NCBI RefSeq assembly: GCF_026262505.1
Contig: NC_067205.1
Coordinates: 17,732,001 to 17,796,000, forward strand
Origin: Trichomonas vaginalis G3
Lineage: Eukaryota > Parabasalia > Trichomonadida > Trichomonadidae
Direction of reading: 5' to 3'
DNA: 64,000 nucleotides
A program made the translations under genes and the position numbers. A model generated the notes under the pieces. The model saw only the letters and a program-made list of their open reading frames with translations, was not told where the DNA came from and ran no database searches. Shown here one piece after another: positions 1 to 9,405 of this stretch (within the stretch, counting starts at the first letter, position 1; each line of letters begins with the position of its first letter).

Positions 1-352
1 CTTATCTCTAACAAAAATTAATTTTTAAAAAAAAGACCGAATACGTTTCACAGCGAGAAAAATAAAAGGCAAGATAGAATTTTCTAGACATAAAGAAGTT
101 GTTTACCGAGTTTTAGCTCTTATCTCTAACAAAAAATTAATTTTAAAAAAAGACCGAATACGTTTCACAGCGAGAAAAAAATAAAAGGCAAGATAGAATT
201 TTTCTAGACATAAAGAAGTTGTTTACCGAGTTTTAGCTCTTATCTCTAACAAAAAAATTAATTTTTAAAAAAAAGACCGAATACGTTTCACAGCGAGAAA
301 AAAATAAAAGGCAAGATAGAATTTTCTAGACATAAGAAGTTTTCTACCAAGT
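1..352 (+). repeat. Tandem 118-120 bp repeat, three copies (left end of element)
   Basis: Three head-to-tail copies begin at 1, 119 and 239, each starting CTTATCTCTAAC and containing GACCGAATACGTTTCACAGC. They differ only in the length of A runs. The array reaches the window edge, so more copies may lie outside. The same unit occurs in reverse orientation at 1908-2140, so these arrays act as the inverted ends of the element between them. Confidence 0.93.
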
Positions 353-783
353 GTCAGCTGTTACTTCTTCTCAATACTGATTAATAAAAAAATCTTTATT
401 ATTTATTTAACCTTTATTGTTTCATTAAACTTCATTTATTTTATATTATAGTTTTATTCTTTTAGCTACTTGTAAAATAATCTAATTTTATATCATCATT
501 TTACCGGATTATTCTTCAGTACATCGATTGTGTATCTAAAATAATATTATTATCCTTATTCTGTTTTTTCCAAAATTCTTTTAAATATCTTTTTTGGTTA
601 GATTACTTTATACTTTTTACTTTTATTTTTTAATTTCAAAAAAATTTGGTGATTGTTCTATTCTGTTACAATGTGCATTATCATATTCTAATGAATTATT
701 CATTACATACATTTAAAAAAACTTGTTAAAAATGAAATTAAAAAATTATGTTTATTATTACGCTGTGAATGTGTCAACAGCGG
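353..783. other. AT-rich non-coding interior of the integrase element
   Basis: About 430 bases lie between the left repeat array and the integrase remnant. I see no reading frame, hairpin or internal repeat of note. Confidence 0.5.
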
Positions 784-1729
784 TCATGCCTGTATCTGTA
801 TCCATATTTGCCACAACCTTTCTGTATCTGCATTTGTGTATTTCGGTTTCAGCTGATACATTTGATTTGGCGTGTAATTTGTTCCAGTTAATGGATTAAT
901 TGGGAGATCTTCAATGCGGTGTGTTATTATTGTACTCCCAAATAAAGGCAGGAATAGCCTGAATGCTTTGGCAGCGCTCCAATGTCGGCCAGAATCTCTC
1001 AATCTTCCCATTTTGGTAGGGAGAATGAGAGTCTGTATGCCGCCATTGGACGCCCCAAAGATCAAGTAGATCTTGAAAGGCGCCCTATTTTTGAACCGTT
1101 GTCGTCCAGAAACAATAAGGGGCGCCAAATTCAATGAAGGCGGAAGCCGCAACGTTCGCTGTCGTCGCTGCCAGCATATCTGGTATTTGTATACACGCTA
1201 GGACTTTGCGGCTAAAATCGTCGATTATGCCATAAATATACTGGCCACGAACACCCCTAAAATAATGAACATCTGCGTGCCAGATAAGATTGGGTGAAAG
1301 CGCCCAATATCTTACTGCTGTTTCTGGCCCGGCATGCTCTAATCGCGTCTTGGTGAAATGATTTTCTTTGAAGTATCTGCGTACTTCTCTATAAGATACA
1401 TCAATTTGTTGTAATTTCAAACGTTTCCATTGTTTTGTTTGACCACAGGGAAAGGCCCGGTGGTCATGTATCACAGCAAGAGCTTTGATTTGGTCGTAGG
1501 GATTGACCCTACGACCTTTCTTGCCTTTAGGCAATGGGATATTCTGTAAGCTAAATTGATTTTGTAAAAAAGATTTTGAAACATCTAAATATTTGAAATC
1601 ATTTGATTGAAGGGTTTGGGCGATGGGAACATGGGTGCAAGCTTCTTCCCATGTCATTTTACCTTCTTCAATCTGATTGGAAATACCAATTAGGTAAATT
1701 CGATCGACATACCCTTTGTAAGGATTCAT
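784..1729 (-). pseudogene. Retroviral-type DDE integrase, frameshifted
   Basis: It would have joined element ends to target DNA. The N-terminal part starts at an ATG at 1729 and reads through a conserved integrase core with NLIWHADVHYF, which holds the first catalytic Asp, and DDFSRKVLA. The second catalytic Asp lies in LFLDDNGSK near 1110, in a different frame, and the catalytic Glu in QNGKIERFW near 1010, in the third frame. At least two indels therefore separate the catalytic residues, and the longest intact stretch ends soon after EFGAP. The C-terminal part resumes in a frame ending at 784. No zinc-binding HHCC domain was found upstream. All three catalytic residues survive, so decay is recent or the breaks are sequencing indels. 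Confidence 0.8.
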
Positions 1730-1907
1730 TCTAATGAAGTACGTTAACAATCAAAATATTCTATAAGTGTCTAGTATGGAATTCAAAAGAATAAAGAAAA
1801 TGGTAACGTAAATAAACGTATTATGAAATAATTTATAATTAAAATGAAAAAAAAGAAAAAATAATAAGTAAAGTGACTGGAAATGAAAATGAAAATCAGT
1901 GTACAGT

Positions 1908-2140
1908 TTTATTTTTTTCTCGCTGTGAAACGTATTCGGTCTTTTTTTTAAAAATTAATTTTTTGTTAGAGATAAGAGCTAAAACTCGGTAAACAACTTC
2001 TTTATGTCTAGAAAATTCTATCTTGCCTTTTATTTTTTTCTCGCTGTGAAACGTATTCGGTCTTTTTTTAAAAATTAATTTTTTGTTAGAGATAAGAGCT
2101 AAAACTTTGCAGACAACTCCCCCATGTCTAGCAAATTTAA
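1908..2140 (-). repeat. Inverted copies of the 120 bp repeat (right end)
   Basis: Two copies of the left-end unit are read here on the minus strand, with CTCGCTGTGAAACGTATTCG at about 1919 and 2040. A third, degenerate copy follows from about 2105 to 2140. Confidence 0.9.
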
Positions 2141-3491
2141 CATTCGTCTCCCATTTTTATATATTTGGTTTAGAATGTTCGAAAATGCGTAATATGGTCA
2201 TTAATATTAATTGAAAAAACCTTGAATTAATTCAATCTGATCTCACAAAATATTTTAAATTACAAACTTTGTAGTTTGAATAGATAATTAGTATTAAACT
2301 CAAATAACTAGTTTATTTTGAATAAAAATTATTTGAATTCATTCAATTTTGTGAATTTTCCTTCAAAAATCAAGTTTAAATATCTTATTTGCCATATAAT
2401 TATAAATACAATGAAACATATTCGAAATTGAAAAGAATGACTTTTTCTGTTCTTTCAATCATTCAATTTGAATTTTGCAAAAGTGGATTTCTCATTGAAT
2501 AGCTATTAAAAACAACAAGCAATTTAACTTACATTCAAATTTATTTGTGTTATATTCAATCTTCTCAAAATTATATATTTCGGCTATAGCATGATTATTG
2601 CTATATAATATAATAAACCTATAATAGTATCATTCTTTCAATTATTTGAAGAGAAAACCGAAAAAATCTATTTTCGGTCTATAACAATAAATATTTCTTC
2701 ACACATTTTTTTCTTGATGTTTTTTTTAATAAATTAAAAAACTTCATTATCAAGAGGGTGTACCATTATCCTTAAAAATTTAAGTATTGTAAACTTCTCA
2801 ATTGTCTATGATAAGTGGTAAAAAGTGAGTATTGTAAACATCTCAATTATCTACGATAAGTGGCAAAAAGTTAAAACAAATTTTCATCAAAAATTTATAT
2901 TATTCACTTTAAGGTTCTGACACTTATCGTAAAAACGTATTCATCCAATAATTAAGTTTCAATTAAATAATCCAAACGAGATCCTTAGAGTATAATATCT
3001 ATATCCGAATGAGTAATGAAATATATCCTTTATTCAAAATTTTTGTTTTCCGTCTAAGTCGAATAGCTTCTGGTTTATCTTCATCTATTCTAATCTTATC
3101 TGTATATCATATTTATCTACAGTAAATTTTGAAATCACTAAGTTGCGCGGGAATATAAAGTTTAGCATCTTGTATGCTTCTAAACTTTATATTCCACACA
3201 TTGCAATATGAGTAATGTTAATTTGGAAATAAAAACTTTTTTGGAATGTCCAATCTTTCGATTGGAAATTTCAAGCACGCCATACTTCAAATTCCGACGG
3301 TTTTTCCAATTGAACTTTATTTACATAAATAGACTTAATATTTACATAAAAATGAAAACAATTTTTCTTCTATAATAAGAAAGAAAAACAGATCATTCTA
3401 AGAATTCTTGGTAGGTTATGAGCTCTTGAATTCTCAATATTATTATCATGATTTTTTTTCCCTATTTCGTTTTGGATTTTTTTTCGTGATA
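2141..3491. other. Intergenic region with a small local duplication
   Basis: No gene is visible. Two adjacent copies of ATTGTAAAC, TCTCAATT and GATAAGTGG, spaced ~60 bp, lie at about 2788-2876. CACTTATCGTA at about 2929 is the inverse of TACGATAAGTG at about 2853, so this may be a remnant of a small inverted-repeat element. Confidence 0.5.
3150..3195. repeat. Perfect 16 bp inverted repeat (hairpin)
   Basis: The arms GGAATATAAAGTTTAG and CTAAACTTTATATTCC enclose a 14-base loop. The match is perfect. It lies ~300 bp beyond the 3' end of the glycosyltransferase gene. It could form a cruciform or be the core of a tiny transposon; no function can be assigned. Confidence 0.85.
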
Positions 3492-4559
3492 TTAGAAACC
3501 AAAGCATCCATTACATCTTCCTAAGTAGTCTCTGAAATCACCTGGAGGTTTTGGACAGAACTTTTCCATCTGATTAAACAAGAATGGATTCCAATGAACT
3601 TGATGAATAATTGCAACTGTAAGATCATTTCTATTAATGCCTGTAGCATTTCCAAGGTTCTCGCCGTTTTTGATACCCATCATTGCTAAATGTCTGACGT
3701 TATCATTCGAAATATTCACGGAAATTCCGAATTTCTTAAATAAACCGCCATAGGCCCATCCGTTTATGCATCCTTGATCAACTAAACCCTTTCCAAACTG
3801 GAAATTACCTAAGTATGCTCTGAAAAAACTCTTCATTACATCTGCATCGCCTCCAAAATAGCCTGCGCAGATGGTATTTAATGAATTGAGCTTTTTATTT
3901 GATAAAGGAGCGCAACTAGAGATCCAACCGCGATTTCTACCATCGAAAACGCGTCCTTCGTCGGCTAAATGTAATTGATTTTTCGGAAAGTAGGCGTTGA
4001 ATGGATCACCTTGGAAAACTGTATCATATAAGTCGCAGATAATAATTCTATTTAGTTTGTGAAGATTTAATCCGATGAAATTATGAATCTGAATATAAGG
4101 ATCAGACCAATGGTCTTCATATCCCGTGTATGTTGGTTTATGATAGTTTATGAATTGACCACCACACTTGAGAACGTAGTTTTTGGTGTCGTTACTAACA
4201 TTTGATAAAAATTCGTCGGTAACAAAAAATATAACGCTGCAATTCGTGCCAGTTTGGCGTAATGTTCTAATAAATATAACCATGTTATATGGTCTGCTTG
4301 TTGTGTAGGAAATAACAACATCATGAATATTACTATTGGCTAGATTATTAGACGAGTTGAAATTGCATGCGTCACACATAGTTTTGTCTTTAGTAAAATG
4401 GATTTTATAGTCAGTTTGTATATAATTTTCGAGATTTTGTTTGAATGGAAATAAACTTAATTCTGCTTCGAGGTCGATATAAAAGTTACGATAACTGTCT
4501 CTTATAGAATCTGACATAACTAGCAAAATAGATATTATCACAAGTGCTAGTGAAAACAT
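3492..4559 (-). CDS. Probable type II membrane glycosyltransferase
   Basis: The 355-residue protein starts with a short hydrophobic segment at residues 2-15 (MFSLALVIISILLVM), suggesting a signal anchor and a Golgi/ER lumenal enzyme. The C-terminal two thirds resembles GT-A fold transferases: a Rossmann-like start (VVISYTTSRPYNM), then IIICDLYDTVFQGDPF, where DLYD fits the metal-binding DxD position followed by the typical 'D-x-V-F-Q-x-D-P-F' context, and later GYFGGDADVM and DQGCINGWA, typical of acceptor and donor site loops in GT8-like or TOD1/MUCI70-like families. Cysteines near both ends could form disulphides. The donor sugar cannot be told. No neighbour shares a pathway with it. The family call rests on motif pattern only. 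Confidence 0.62.
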   Translation of the reverse strand: MFSLALVIISILLVMSDSIRDSYRNFYIDLEAELSLFPFKQNLENYIQTDYKIHFTKDKTMCDACNFNSSNNLANSNIHDVVISYTTSRPYNMVIFIRTLRQTGTNCSVIFFVTDEFLSNVSNDTKNYVLKCGGQFINYHKPTYTGYEDHWSDPYIQIHNFIGLNLHKLNRIIICDLYDTVFQGDPFNAYFPKNQLHLADEGRVFDGRNRGWISSCAPLSNKKLNSLNTICAGYFGGDADVMKSFFRAYLGNFQFGKGLVDQGCINGWAYGGLFKKFGISVNISNDNVRHLAMMGIKNGENLGNATGINRNDLTVAIIHQVHWNPFLFNQMEKFCPKPPGDFRDYLGRCNGCFGF

Positions 4560-5203
4560 GGGAATTAAAACGTACTAAGGATTTTGACTTGGTAGATTCA
4601 TGAATAAAATATCTATTTAGGGGGGTGGATATCAATTTTGGAGACGTTAAATATTGTCCAAGTGGCCCCCAACAAGAAATAATATCAAATTGCCCAAACA
4701 TGCCCCCAACACACAAAAAACACAATGATTGAGGACTGTAAACGCATTCAAAATAAAGTGGTTTTAGAAATAAGTCAGTAGTCATAATTCTAAATTGAGA
4801 ATATAACCGTTTTATCTCCTCAATAATCCTTTACCATTGATATTTTGATTTGGGTAAACAACGCCTTCTTGGTAATACATTTATATTTGATGCAGTAATG
4901 CGCATTGCTGCACCATTTACATTTGCGTTGACAAAATCATTCTTTAAGAAAAAATCATTTTCTAGTTAGCATATTTTTGAATTTTTTTCTCATTTAATTC
5001 ATGAAATGATCATTTTCCATTACAAACAAGATACATGCAAATGTTTTTATATCTCAAAATTAAATATCTTATGATTTTTGATGATATTTTGTTGGAGCAG
5101 GTATATTACAGCCAATAATAATAGTTAAGGAATATACAAATATACGCAAAAAATGTGTTCCTCCATAAGGTGCTTCTCTATCTTTTTCTCATTAGAAATA
5201 AAT
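4560..5203. other. Intergenic region between divergent genes
   Basis: This is the shared upstream region of the glycosyltransferase (minus) and the BspA-like array (plus). It has a small G-run and C-run pair at about 4621 and 4665. No other structure was seen, and no exon with an ATG and splice donor could be identified for the downstream array. Confidence 0.4.
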
Positions 5204-5213
5204 AAAAGTGACA
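5204..5213 (+). promoter_or_regulatory. Candidate initiator-like motif AAAAGTGACA
   Basis: AAAAGTGACA lies 7 bases before an ATG at 5221. The same ten bases in the same sense lie upstream of the genes at 14381 (plus) and 13875 (minus, motif at 13897-13906). Trichomonad genes use a short initiator a few bases before the start codon, so this fits a core promoter element, but its function is inferred. Confidence 0.45.
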
Positions 5214-5250
5214 ATTTCAAATGAAAAATTTCAATAAATTCTTTTAGAAA

Positions 5251-5955
5251 TTGAGCGAAATAGTAGCATTTTGTACCGATGGTATATACAGGCGAAACCT
5301 TTCGATACCAAGTCAAACGAAATCGATAATCATTGATAAATCTTGTTCAAAATTAGCTATTAATTCGCTTGAGTTATCATCTCTTGAAGAAGTTAGGCTT
5401 CCTAATACATTAATTGAAATTGAAGACGATGTTTTTATTAATTCTAAAATCAAAAAATTATTTATCCCAAAATCCACCATAATTTTGAATTTTAATAATT
5501 CATTCAACTTTATGCCATACCTTGAAAGAATTGATGTAGATCCTAACAATCCTTGTTATACTTCAAAAGATGGAATCCTTTTTTCCAAAGGCTTTGATCA
5601 GATAATTCATTATCCTATGCATATAACATCTCCCTTATATATAGTTCCTCGTGCTGTTAGATTCATAAATCCTTATTGCTTTTTACAGCATGAATATATC
5701 ACAACTTTAATCTTTCATGACAAAATCCTTGAATTGAGGCAAAATTGTTTTCGGTATTGCCAAAGTCTGAAAATAATAATGATTCCAAATAAGTTTTCAT
5801 TACCAAAGAACTTGACAAATTCATTTATTTATTCAAATTTTCATTTTCCAGAAGACATTGTTTTTTATGATGACATTTCAGAATCATGCACATGCCATCA
5901 AAACATATTTGAATTACCATTTTTAACCATTTTTATAACTACCAGTATCATATGA
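5251..5955 (+). CDS. BspA-type leucine-rich-repeat protein, copy 1 of 5
   Basis: This 234-codon frame carries LRR_5/BspA-type repeats of ~23 residues (for example SLEEVRLPNTLIEIEDDVF then IKKLFIPKS) and ends in a hydrophobic stretch (PFLTIFITTSII) suited to a membrane anchor. Trichomonad BspA-like proteins are surface molecules proposed to act in adhesion. The frame opens at TTG (5251), two codons after an in-frame TAG (5245-5247). Uniquely among the five copies, an ATG at 5221 lies in the same frame, but that TAG closes it after eight codons. The real N-terminus is unknown: a 3' splice site at TTCTTTTAG, a non-AUG start, or a silent cassette are all possible. It is the most diverged of the array in sequence but keeps the same length. 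Confidence 0.7.
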   Translation: MSEIVAFCTDGIYRRNLSIPSQTKSIIIDKSCSKLAINSLELSSLEEVRLPNTLIEIEDDVFINSKIKKLFIPKSTIILNFNNSFNFMPYLERIDVDPNNPCYTSKDGILFSKGFDQIIHYPMHITSPLYIVPRAVRFINPYCFLQHEYITTLIFHDKILELRQNCFRYCQSLKIIMIPNKFSLPKNLTNSFIYSNFHFPEDIVFYDDISESCTCHQNIFELPFLTIFITTSII

Positions 5956-6097
5956 ATAGATTCTCTTGATTTAAAAGTTCATAAAACTTTACAATATGAA
6001 AAAAAATTGACTTTTGGTTTGTATCTCATGTGTAATATACATAGACTTAAAATGATATTTGCATGCATATTTCTATAATTCAATATCGGCTTCTCTT

Positions 6098-6174
6098 AAA
6101 AATTAAGGTTAACTTATATTGTCACTTTTTATTCTTATAATTAATTTCAAATTTGAAACAATTGTTACTAGGAC
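6098..6174 (+). promoter_or_regulatory. Conserved block upstream of BspA-like copy 2 (repeated before copy 4)
   Basis: This block and 8019-8094 share AATTAAGG, GTCACTTTTT, ATTTCAA, GAAACAATT and TTACTAGGACTTGAG in the same order. It contains no ATG that leads into the frame. Its conservation suggests that it is functional (promoter, intron end or 5' leader), or that the duplicated unit began upstream of the coding part. GTCACTTTTT is the reverse complement of the AAAAGTGAC motif seen at other genes. Confidence 0.5.
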
Positions 6175-6879
6175 TTGAGTGAGTTAAGAGTATATTGCAA
6201 AGATGGCGTTTATAGACAGAATACTTCAATATCAAACGAAGTCAAATCAATTATTGTTGATGAATCTTGCACAAAATTAGATATATATGCATTTTATTTA
6301 TCATCATTAGAAAATGTAGCATTACCAAACACACTAATTGAGATGGAAGATGATGTTTTTAAAAATTCTAAAATTGTCAATTTATTTATTCCGAAATCAG
6401 TTACAATATTGTATCAAAATAATCCCTTTAATTATATGCCATATCTTGAACGAATTGATGTTGATCCTAGTAATCCTAAATTTGCATCAAATAACGGAAT
6501 TCTTTTTTCAAAAAACTTTGATCTATTAATTCATTATCCAATGCATATTACATCTCCGTTGTATATTGTTCCTCGCACTGTTAGATATATTAATCCATAT
6601 TCCTTTAATCAACATCAATTTATTGAAACAATAATTTTCCATGATAGAATATTAGAATTAAGAGTTGGCTGTTTTCACAAAACCACCAATCTGAAATCGA
6701 TATTGATTCCTAATAGATTTTCGTTACCAAAGAACTTAGTTGATTCTTTTAAAGATTCAAATTTTACCTTTCCAGATAATGTCACATTTTATTTTGACAT
6801 TCTTGAAACATGTAAATTTATTAGAAATAAATTCGACCTACAGTACATTTCCCTATTTATATCTTTATTGATCTTGTAA
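6175..6879 (+). CDS. BspA-type leucine-rich-repeat protein, copy 2 of 5
   Basis: A 234-codon frame with the same layout as copy 1: an N-terminal ELRVYCKDGVY segment, LRR_5-type repeats (NVALPNTLIEMEDDVF, IVNLFIPKSVT), a central YLERIDVDPSNP region, and a hydrophobic end ISLFISLLIL. It opens at TTG after TAG-GAC, and no upstream ATG is in frame. It is almost identical in DNA to copy 4 (8095-8799) over long blocks, with short divergent patches at codons ~37-52 and after codon ~140, a mosaic that points to gene conversion. The intact frame and identical length argue against simple decay. Confidence 0.7.
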   Translation: MSELRVYCKDGVYRQNTSISNEVKSIIVDESCTKLDIYAFYLSSLENVALPNTLIEMEDDVFKNSKIVNLFIPKSVTILYQNNPFNYMPYLERIDVDPSNPKFASNNGILFSKNFDLLIHYPMHITSPLYIVPRTVRYINPYSFNQHQFIETIIFHDRILELRVGCFHKTTNLKSILIPNRFSLPKNLVDSFKDSNFTFPDNVTFYFDILETCKFIRNKFDLQYISLFISLLIL

Positions 6880-7117
6880 ATAAAAGCTTCAAATCCACAT
6901 TTTTCAAAAAAAAAGTATTTGCGAAGTTCCAAGAAGTCAAATGAAAATGTTAAAATTTTTGATACTTTGAACTGTCATATGAATTGTATGCTTAGAGTTC
7001 CTTTAAAAATTTTTACATTTAGAGATTGAAAATTATGAAATGATGTGAATTTTTTGAAAAAAAAAGTTCATTTTTTTGTTTAAATTTTTCATCACTGTCT
7101 CATTCATTTATTAGAGA

Positions 7118-7822
7118 TTGACCGAATTACGAGTATATTGTAGCGATGGAGTTTATACATTCAATGCATCAATATCAAACCAGTACAAATCAATAATTGT
7201 AGATGAATCTTGTTCAAAATTAGATTCCAATTCACTCCATTTATCATTTCTAGAACATGTTACATTACCAAATACATTAACTGAGATTGGAGATGATTGT
7301 TTCAAAGAATCTCAAATTGTCGAATTAAATATCCCAAAATCAGTAACAAATCTGAACCAGAACAATCAATTTAACTTTATGTCGAAACTTGAGCGAATTA
7401 TTGTTGAAGAAGGAAATCCCAATTATGCATCAAATAACGGAATTCTTTTTTCGAGTAATTTTGATCAATTGCTTCATTATCCAGGCCATATTGTATCTCC
7501 TATTTATGTAGTTCCTCAATCAGTTAGATATATTGGTTCATATGCTTTTTATGCTCATGAATACATTGAAACACTTGTATTTCATGACAAAATTTTAGAA
7601 TTTAGATCCGGAGCTTTCCAATTTTCAACAAAGTTGAAAAATATTAGGATTCCGAGTGAATGCCCGCTACCAAATAATATTGGTGATCCATTTTATCAAT
7701 CAAGTTTTAAATTCCCATATAATGTCACATTTTATGTTGACATCATTCCTACATGCAGAATGATAAAAGATTGTTCTTCTATCCGATTCTATATTTCTTT
7801 CATATTTTTTGCTATGGGATGA
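7118..7822 (+). CDS. BspA-type leucine-rich-repeat protein, copy 3 of 5
   Basis: A 234-codon frame with LRR_5-type repeats such as HVTLPNTLTEIGDDCF and IVELNIPKSVT, a KLERIIVEEGNPNY segment, and a hydrophobic C-terminus (FYISFIFFAMG). It opens at TTG preceded by ATTTATTAG-AGA, so the conserved in-frame TAG is again two codons upstream. It diverges from copies 2 and 4 throughout, so it is an older duplicate. No signal peptide is encoded in the visible frame, although the family is normally surface-exposed, which is consistent with a missing first exon. Confidence 0.68.
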   Translation: MTELRVYCSDGVYTFNASISNQYKSIIVDESCSKLDSNSLHLSFLEHVTLPNTLTEIGDDCFKESQIVELNIPKSVTNLNQNNQFNFMSKLERIIVEEGNPNYASNNGILFSSNFDQLLHYPGHIVSPIYVVPQSVRYIGSYAFYAHEYIETLVFHDKILEFRSGAFQFSTKLKNIRIPSECPLPNNIGDPFYQSSFKFPYNVTFYVDIIPTCRMIKDCSSIRFYISFIFFAMG

Positions 7823-8018
7823 ATAAATTCATAAACCAATTTTCCTACTTAAAGTCTCCCTATAGTTTTTCTGTGTAAATATTGAGTGAATCTCTATCAA
7901 AAATTTAAATTACTAACACATGCACACGATTAATTGAAAATATGTTTTTGAAACTATTATTTAAATAATTATGTATCATTATATTATTCTTCTTTAAAAA
8001 ATTGAGAAGTTTATAATA

Positions 8019-8094
8019 AATTAAGGTTTACTTAATTTCGTCACTTTTTTAGTATTTTATTTTATTTCAATTTCGAAACAATTTTTACTAGGAC
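8019..8094 (+). promoter_or_regulatory. Conserved block upstream of BspA-like copy 4
   Basis: The second instance of the block at 6098-6174, with the same order of short identical segments up to the shared TTACTAGGACTTGAG. The parts between the shared segments have drifted, so the shared segments may be constrained. Confidence 0.5.
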
Positions 8095-8799
8095 TTGAGT
8101 GAGTTAAGAGTATATTGCAAAGATGGCGTTTATAGACAGAATACTTCAATATCAAACGAAGTCAAATCAATTATTGTTGATGAATCTTGCACAAAATTAG
8201 TTGCTTATTCACTTCAATTGCCTTCACTTGAAAACGTAGCATTACCAAACACACTAATTGAGATGGAAGATGATGTTTTTAAAAATTCTAAAATTGTCAA
8301 TTTATTTATTCCGAAATCAGTTACAATATTGTATCAAAATAATCCCTTTAATTATATGCCATATCTTGAACGAATTGATGTTGATCCTAGTAATCCTAAA
8401 TTTGCATCAAATAACGGAATTCTTTTTTCAAAAAACTTTGATCTATTAATTCATTATCCAATGCATATTACATCTCCGTTGTATATTGTTCCTCGCACTG
8501 TTAGATATATCAATCCATATTGTTTTAATCAACATCAATTCATCGAAGGAATAATTTTCCATGGTAGAATATTAGAATTGAGAGATGGATGTTTTCAAAA
8601 TACTACAAATTTGAAATCGATATTGATTCCTAATAGATTTTCATTACCAAAGATCTTAGTTAATTCTTTTCATGATTCAAACTTTACCTTTCCAGATAAT
8701 GTCACATTTTATTCTGACATTCTTGAAACATGCAAATTTATTAGAAATAAATTCGATTTACAATACATTTCTCCATTTATATCATTATTAATATTGTAA
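8095..8799 (+). CDS. BspA-type leucine-rich-repeat protein, copy 4 of 5
   Basis: A 234-codon frame nearly identical to copy 2. The first ~36 codons match base for base, a patch of about 15 codons is replaced (VAYSLQLPSLENV instead of DIYAFYLSSLENV), then ~85 codons match again, and the last third has scattered changes. The opening TTG follows TTACTAG-GAC. The hydrophobic C-terminus is ISPFISLLIL. The alternation of identical and different blocks suggests partial gene conversion between the two copies. Function, as for the family, is probably cell-surface contact. Confidence 0.7.
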   Translation: MSELRVYCKDGVYRQNTSISNEVKSIIVDESCTKLVAYSLQLPSLENVALPNTLIEMEDDVFKNSKIVNLFIPKSVTILYQNNPFNYMPYLERIDVDPSNPKFASNNGILFSKNFDLLIHYPMHITSPLYIVPRTVRYINPYCFNQHQFIEGIIFHGRILELRDGCFQNTTNLKSILIPNRFSLPKILVNSFHDSNFTFPDNVTFYSDILETCKFIRNKFDLQYISPFISLLIL

Positions 8800-8828
8800 A
8801 TAAAAGTTTCACATTTTTATGCATTATA

Positions 8829-9041
8829 TTAAAGGTGCACTTACTCCTTTCTGACATTCTCTCAATTTTTTTGACACACAAGCTTTCTATCCCATTATCC
8901 TAAGGTCAAAAGTTAATATTTTTGAATGAGAGCAATAGAAAGTAGGAGATAGTAAAAATAAATCACTACGCAATACCTAATATGGCTGCTATACTTACCA
9001 CTTTTTCATAGCATGTCAGAAAGTGGTAAGTGCATCCTTAA
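8829..9041. mobile_element. Small inverted-repeat transposon (MITE) between BspA-like copies
   Basis: AAGGTGCACTTACTCCTTTC (8832-8851) and the inverse of GAAAGTGGTAAGTGCATCCT (9019-9038) form imperfect terminal inverted repeats that continue to CTGACAT and ATGTCAG. TTAA flanks both ends, or TA if the ends are read one base further out. The interior has no coding capacity. The AGGATGCAC end resembles the AGGAT ends of the elements at 15616 and 23587, so they may belong to one superfamily. Confidence 0.75.
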
Positions 9042-9405
9042 ATCAATCTGCATTCAGTAGTCAAAAATGAATTTTTTGTTTTATATATTTTTATTGGATT
9101 TGATATATTTTAATGATCAACTCCAAATTTTCTCAAATTTTCAAATTATACGCATGTTCAATTTTGAATAATCTTTTTTAAACGTTTTTTGAACCGATGT
9201 AAACCCCAATACTATCAACTATATTACTTTTTAATTCTCAATTCTCAGTCAAATCCATTCAATCATTGGAAAAACTGACTTTTTCATATGGAAAAACGTA
9301 TGAAATGATGTGACTTTTTATAGTCTCATTTGTAAAGCTTTCAAAATTAATGGTATGAACCCGAGATTATAATAGTGCTATAGATTTTGATTGATTTATT
9401 AGATT
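9042..9405. other. Intergenic region upstream of BspA-like copy 5
   Basis: About 360 AT-rich bases. An ATG at about 9354 leads into only a few codons (ATGAACCCGAG). No conserved block like that before copies 2 and 4 is present. Confidence 0.4.

Larger units (their letters stand above)
1..2140. mobile_element. Integrase-bearing DNA element with repeat-array inverted ends
   Basis: The stretch is bounded by inverted arrays of one ~120-bp unit, three copies on the left and about two on the right, and encloses a single recognisable gene, a broken retroviral-type integrase on the minus strand. DDE integrases of this kind occur in Maverick/Polinton and Ginger-type DNA transposons. No polymerase or capsid gene is present, so this is either an internally deleted Maverick or a small integrase-only transposon. 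The left boundary is cut by the window, so target-site duplications cannot be seen. Confidence 0.7.

Noticed and set aside
7912-7920. ACTAACACA resembling the trichomonad intron branch/3' motif
   Set aside because: It is not followed by CAG or by a reading frame and lies ~175 bases before BspA-like copy 4, whose conserved TAG is elsewhere.
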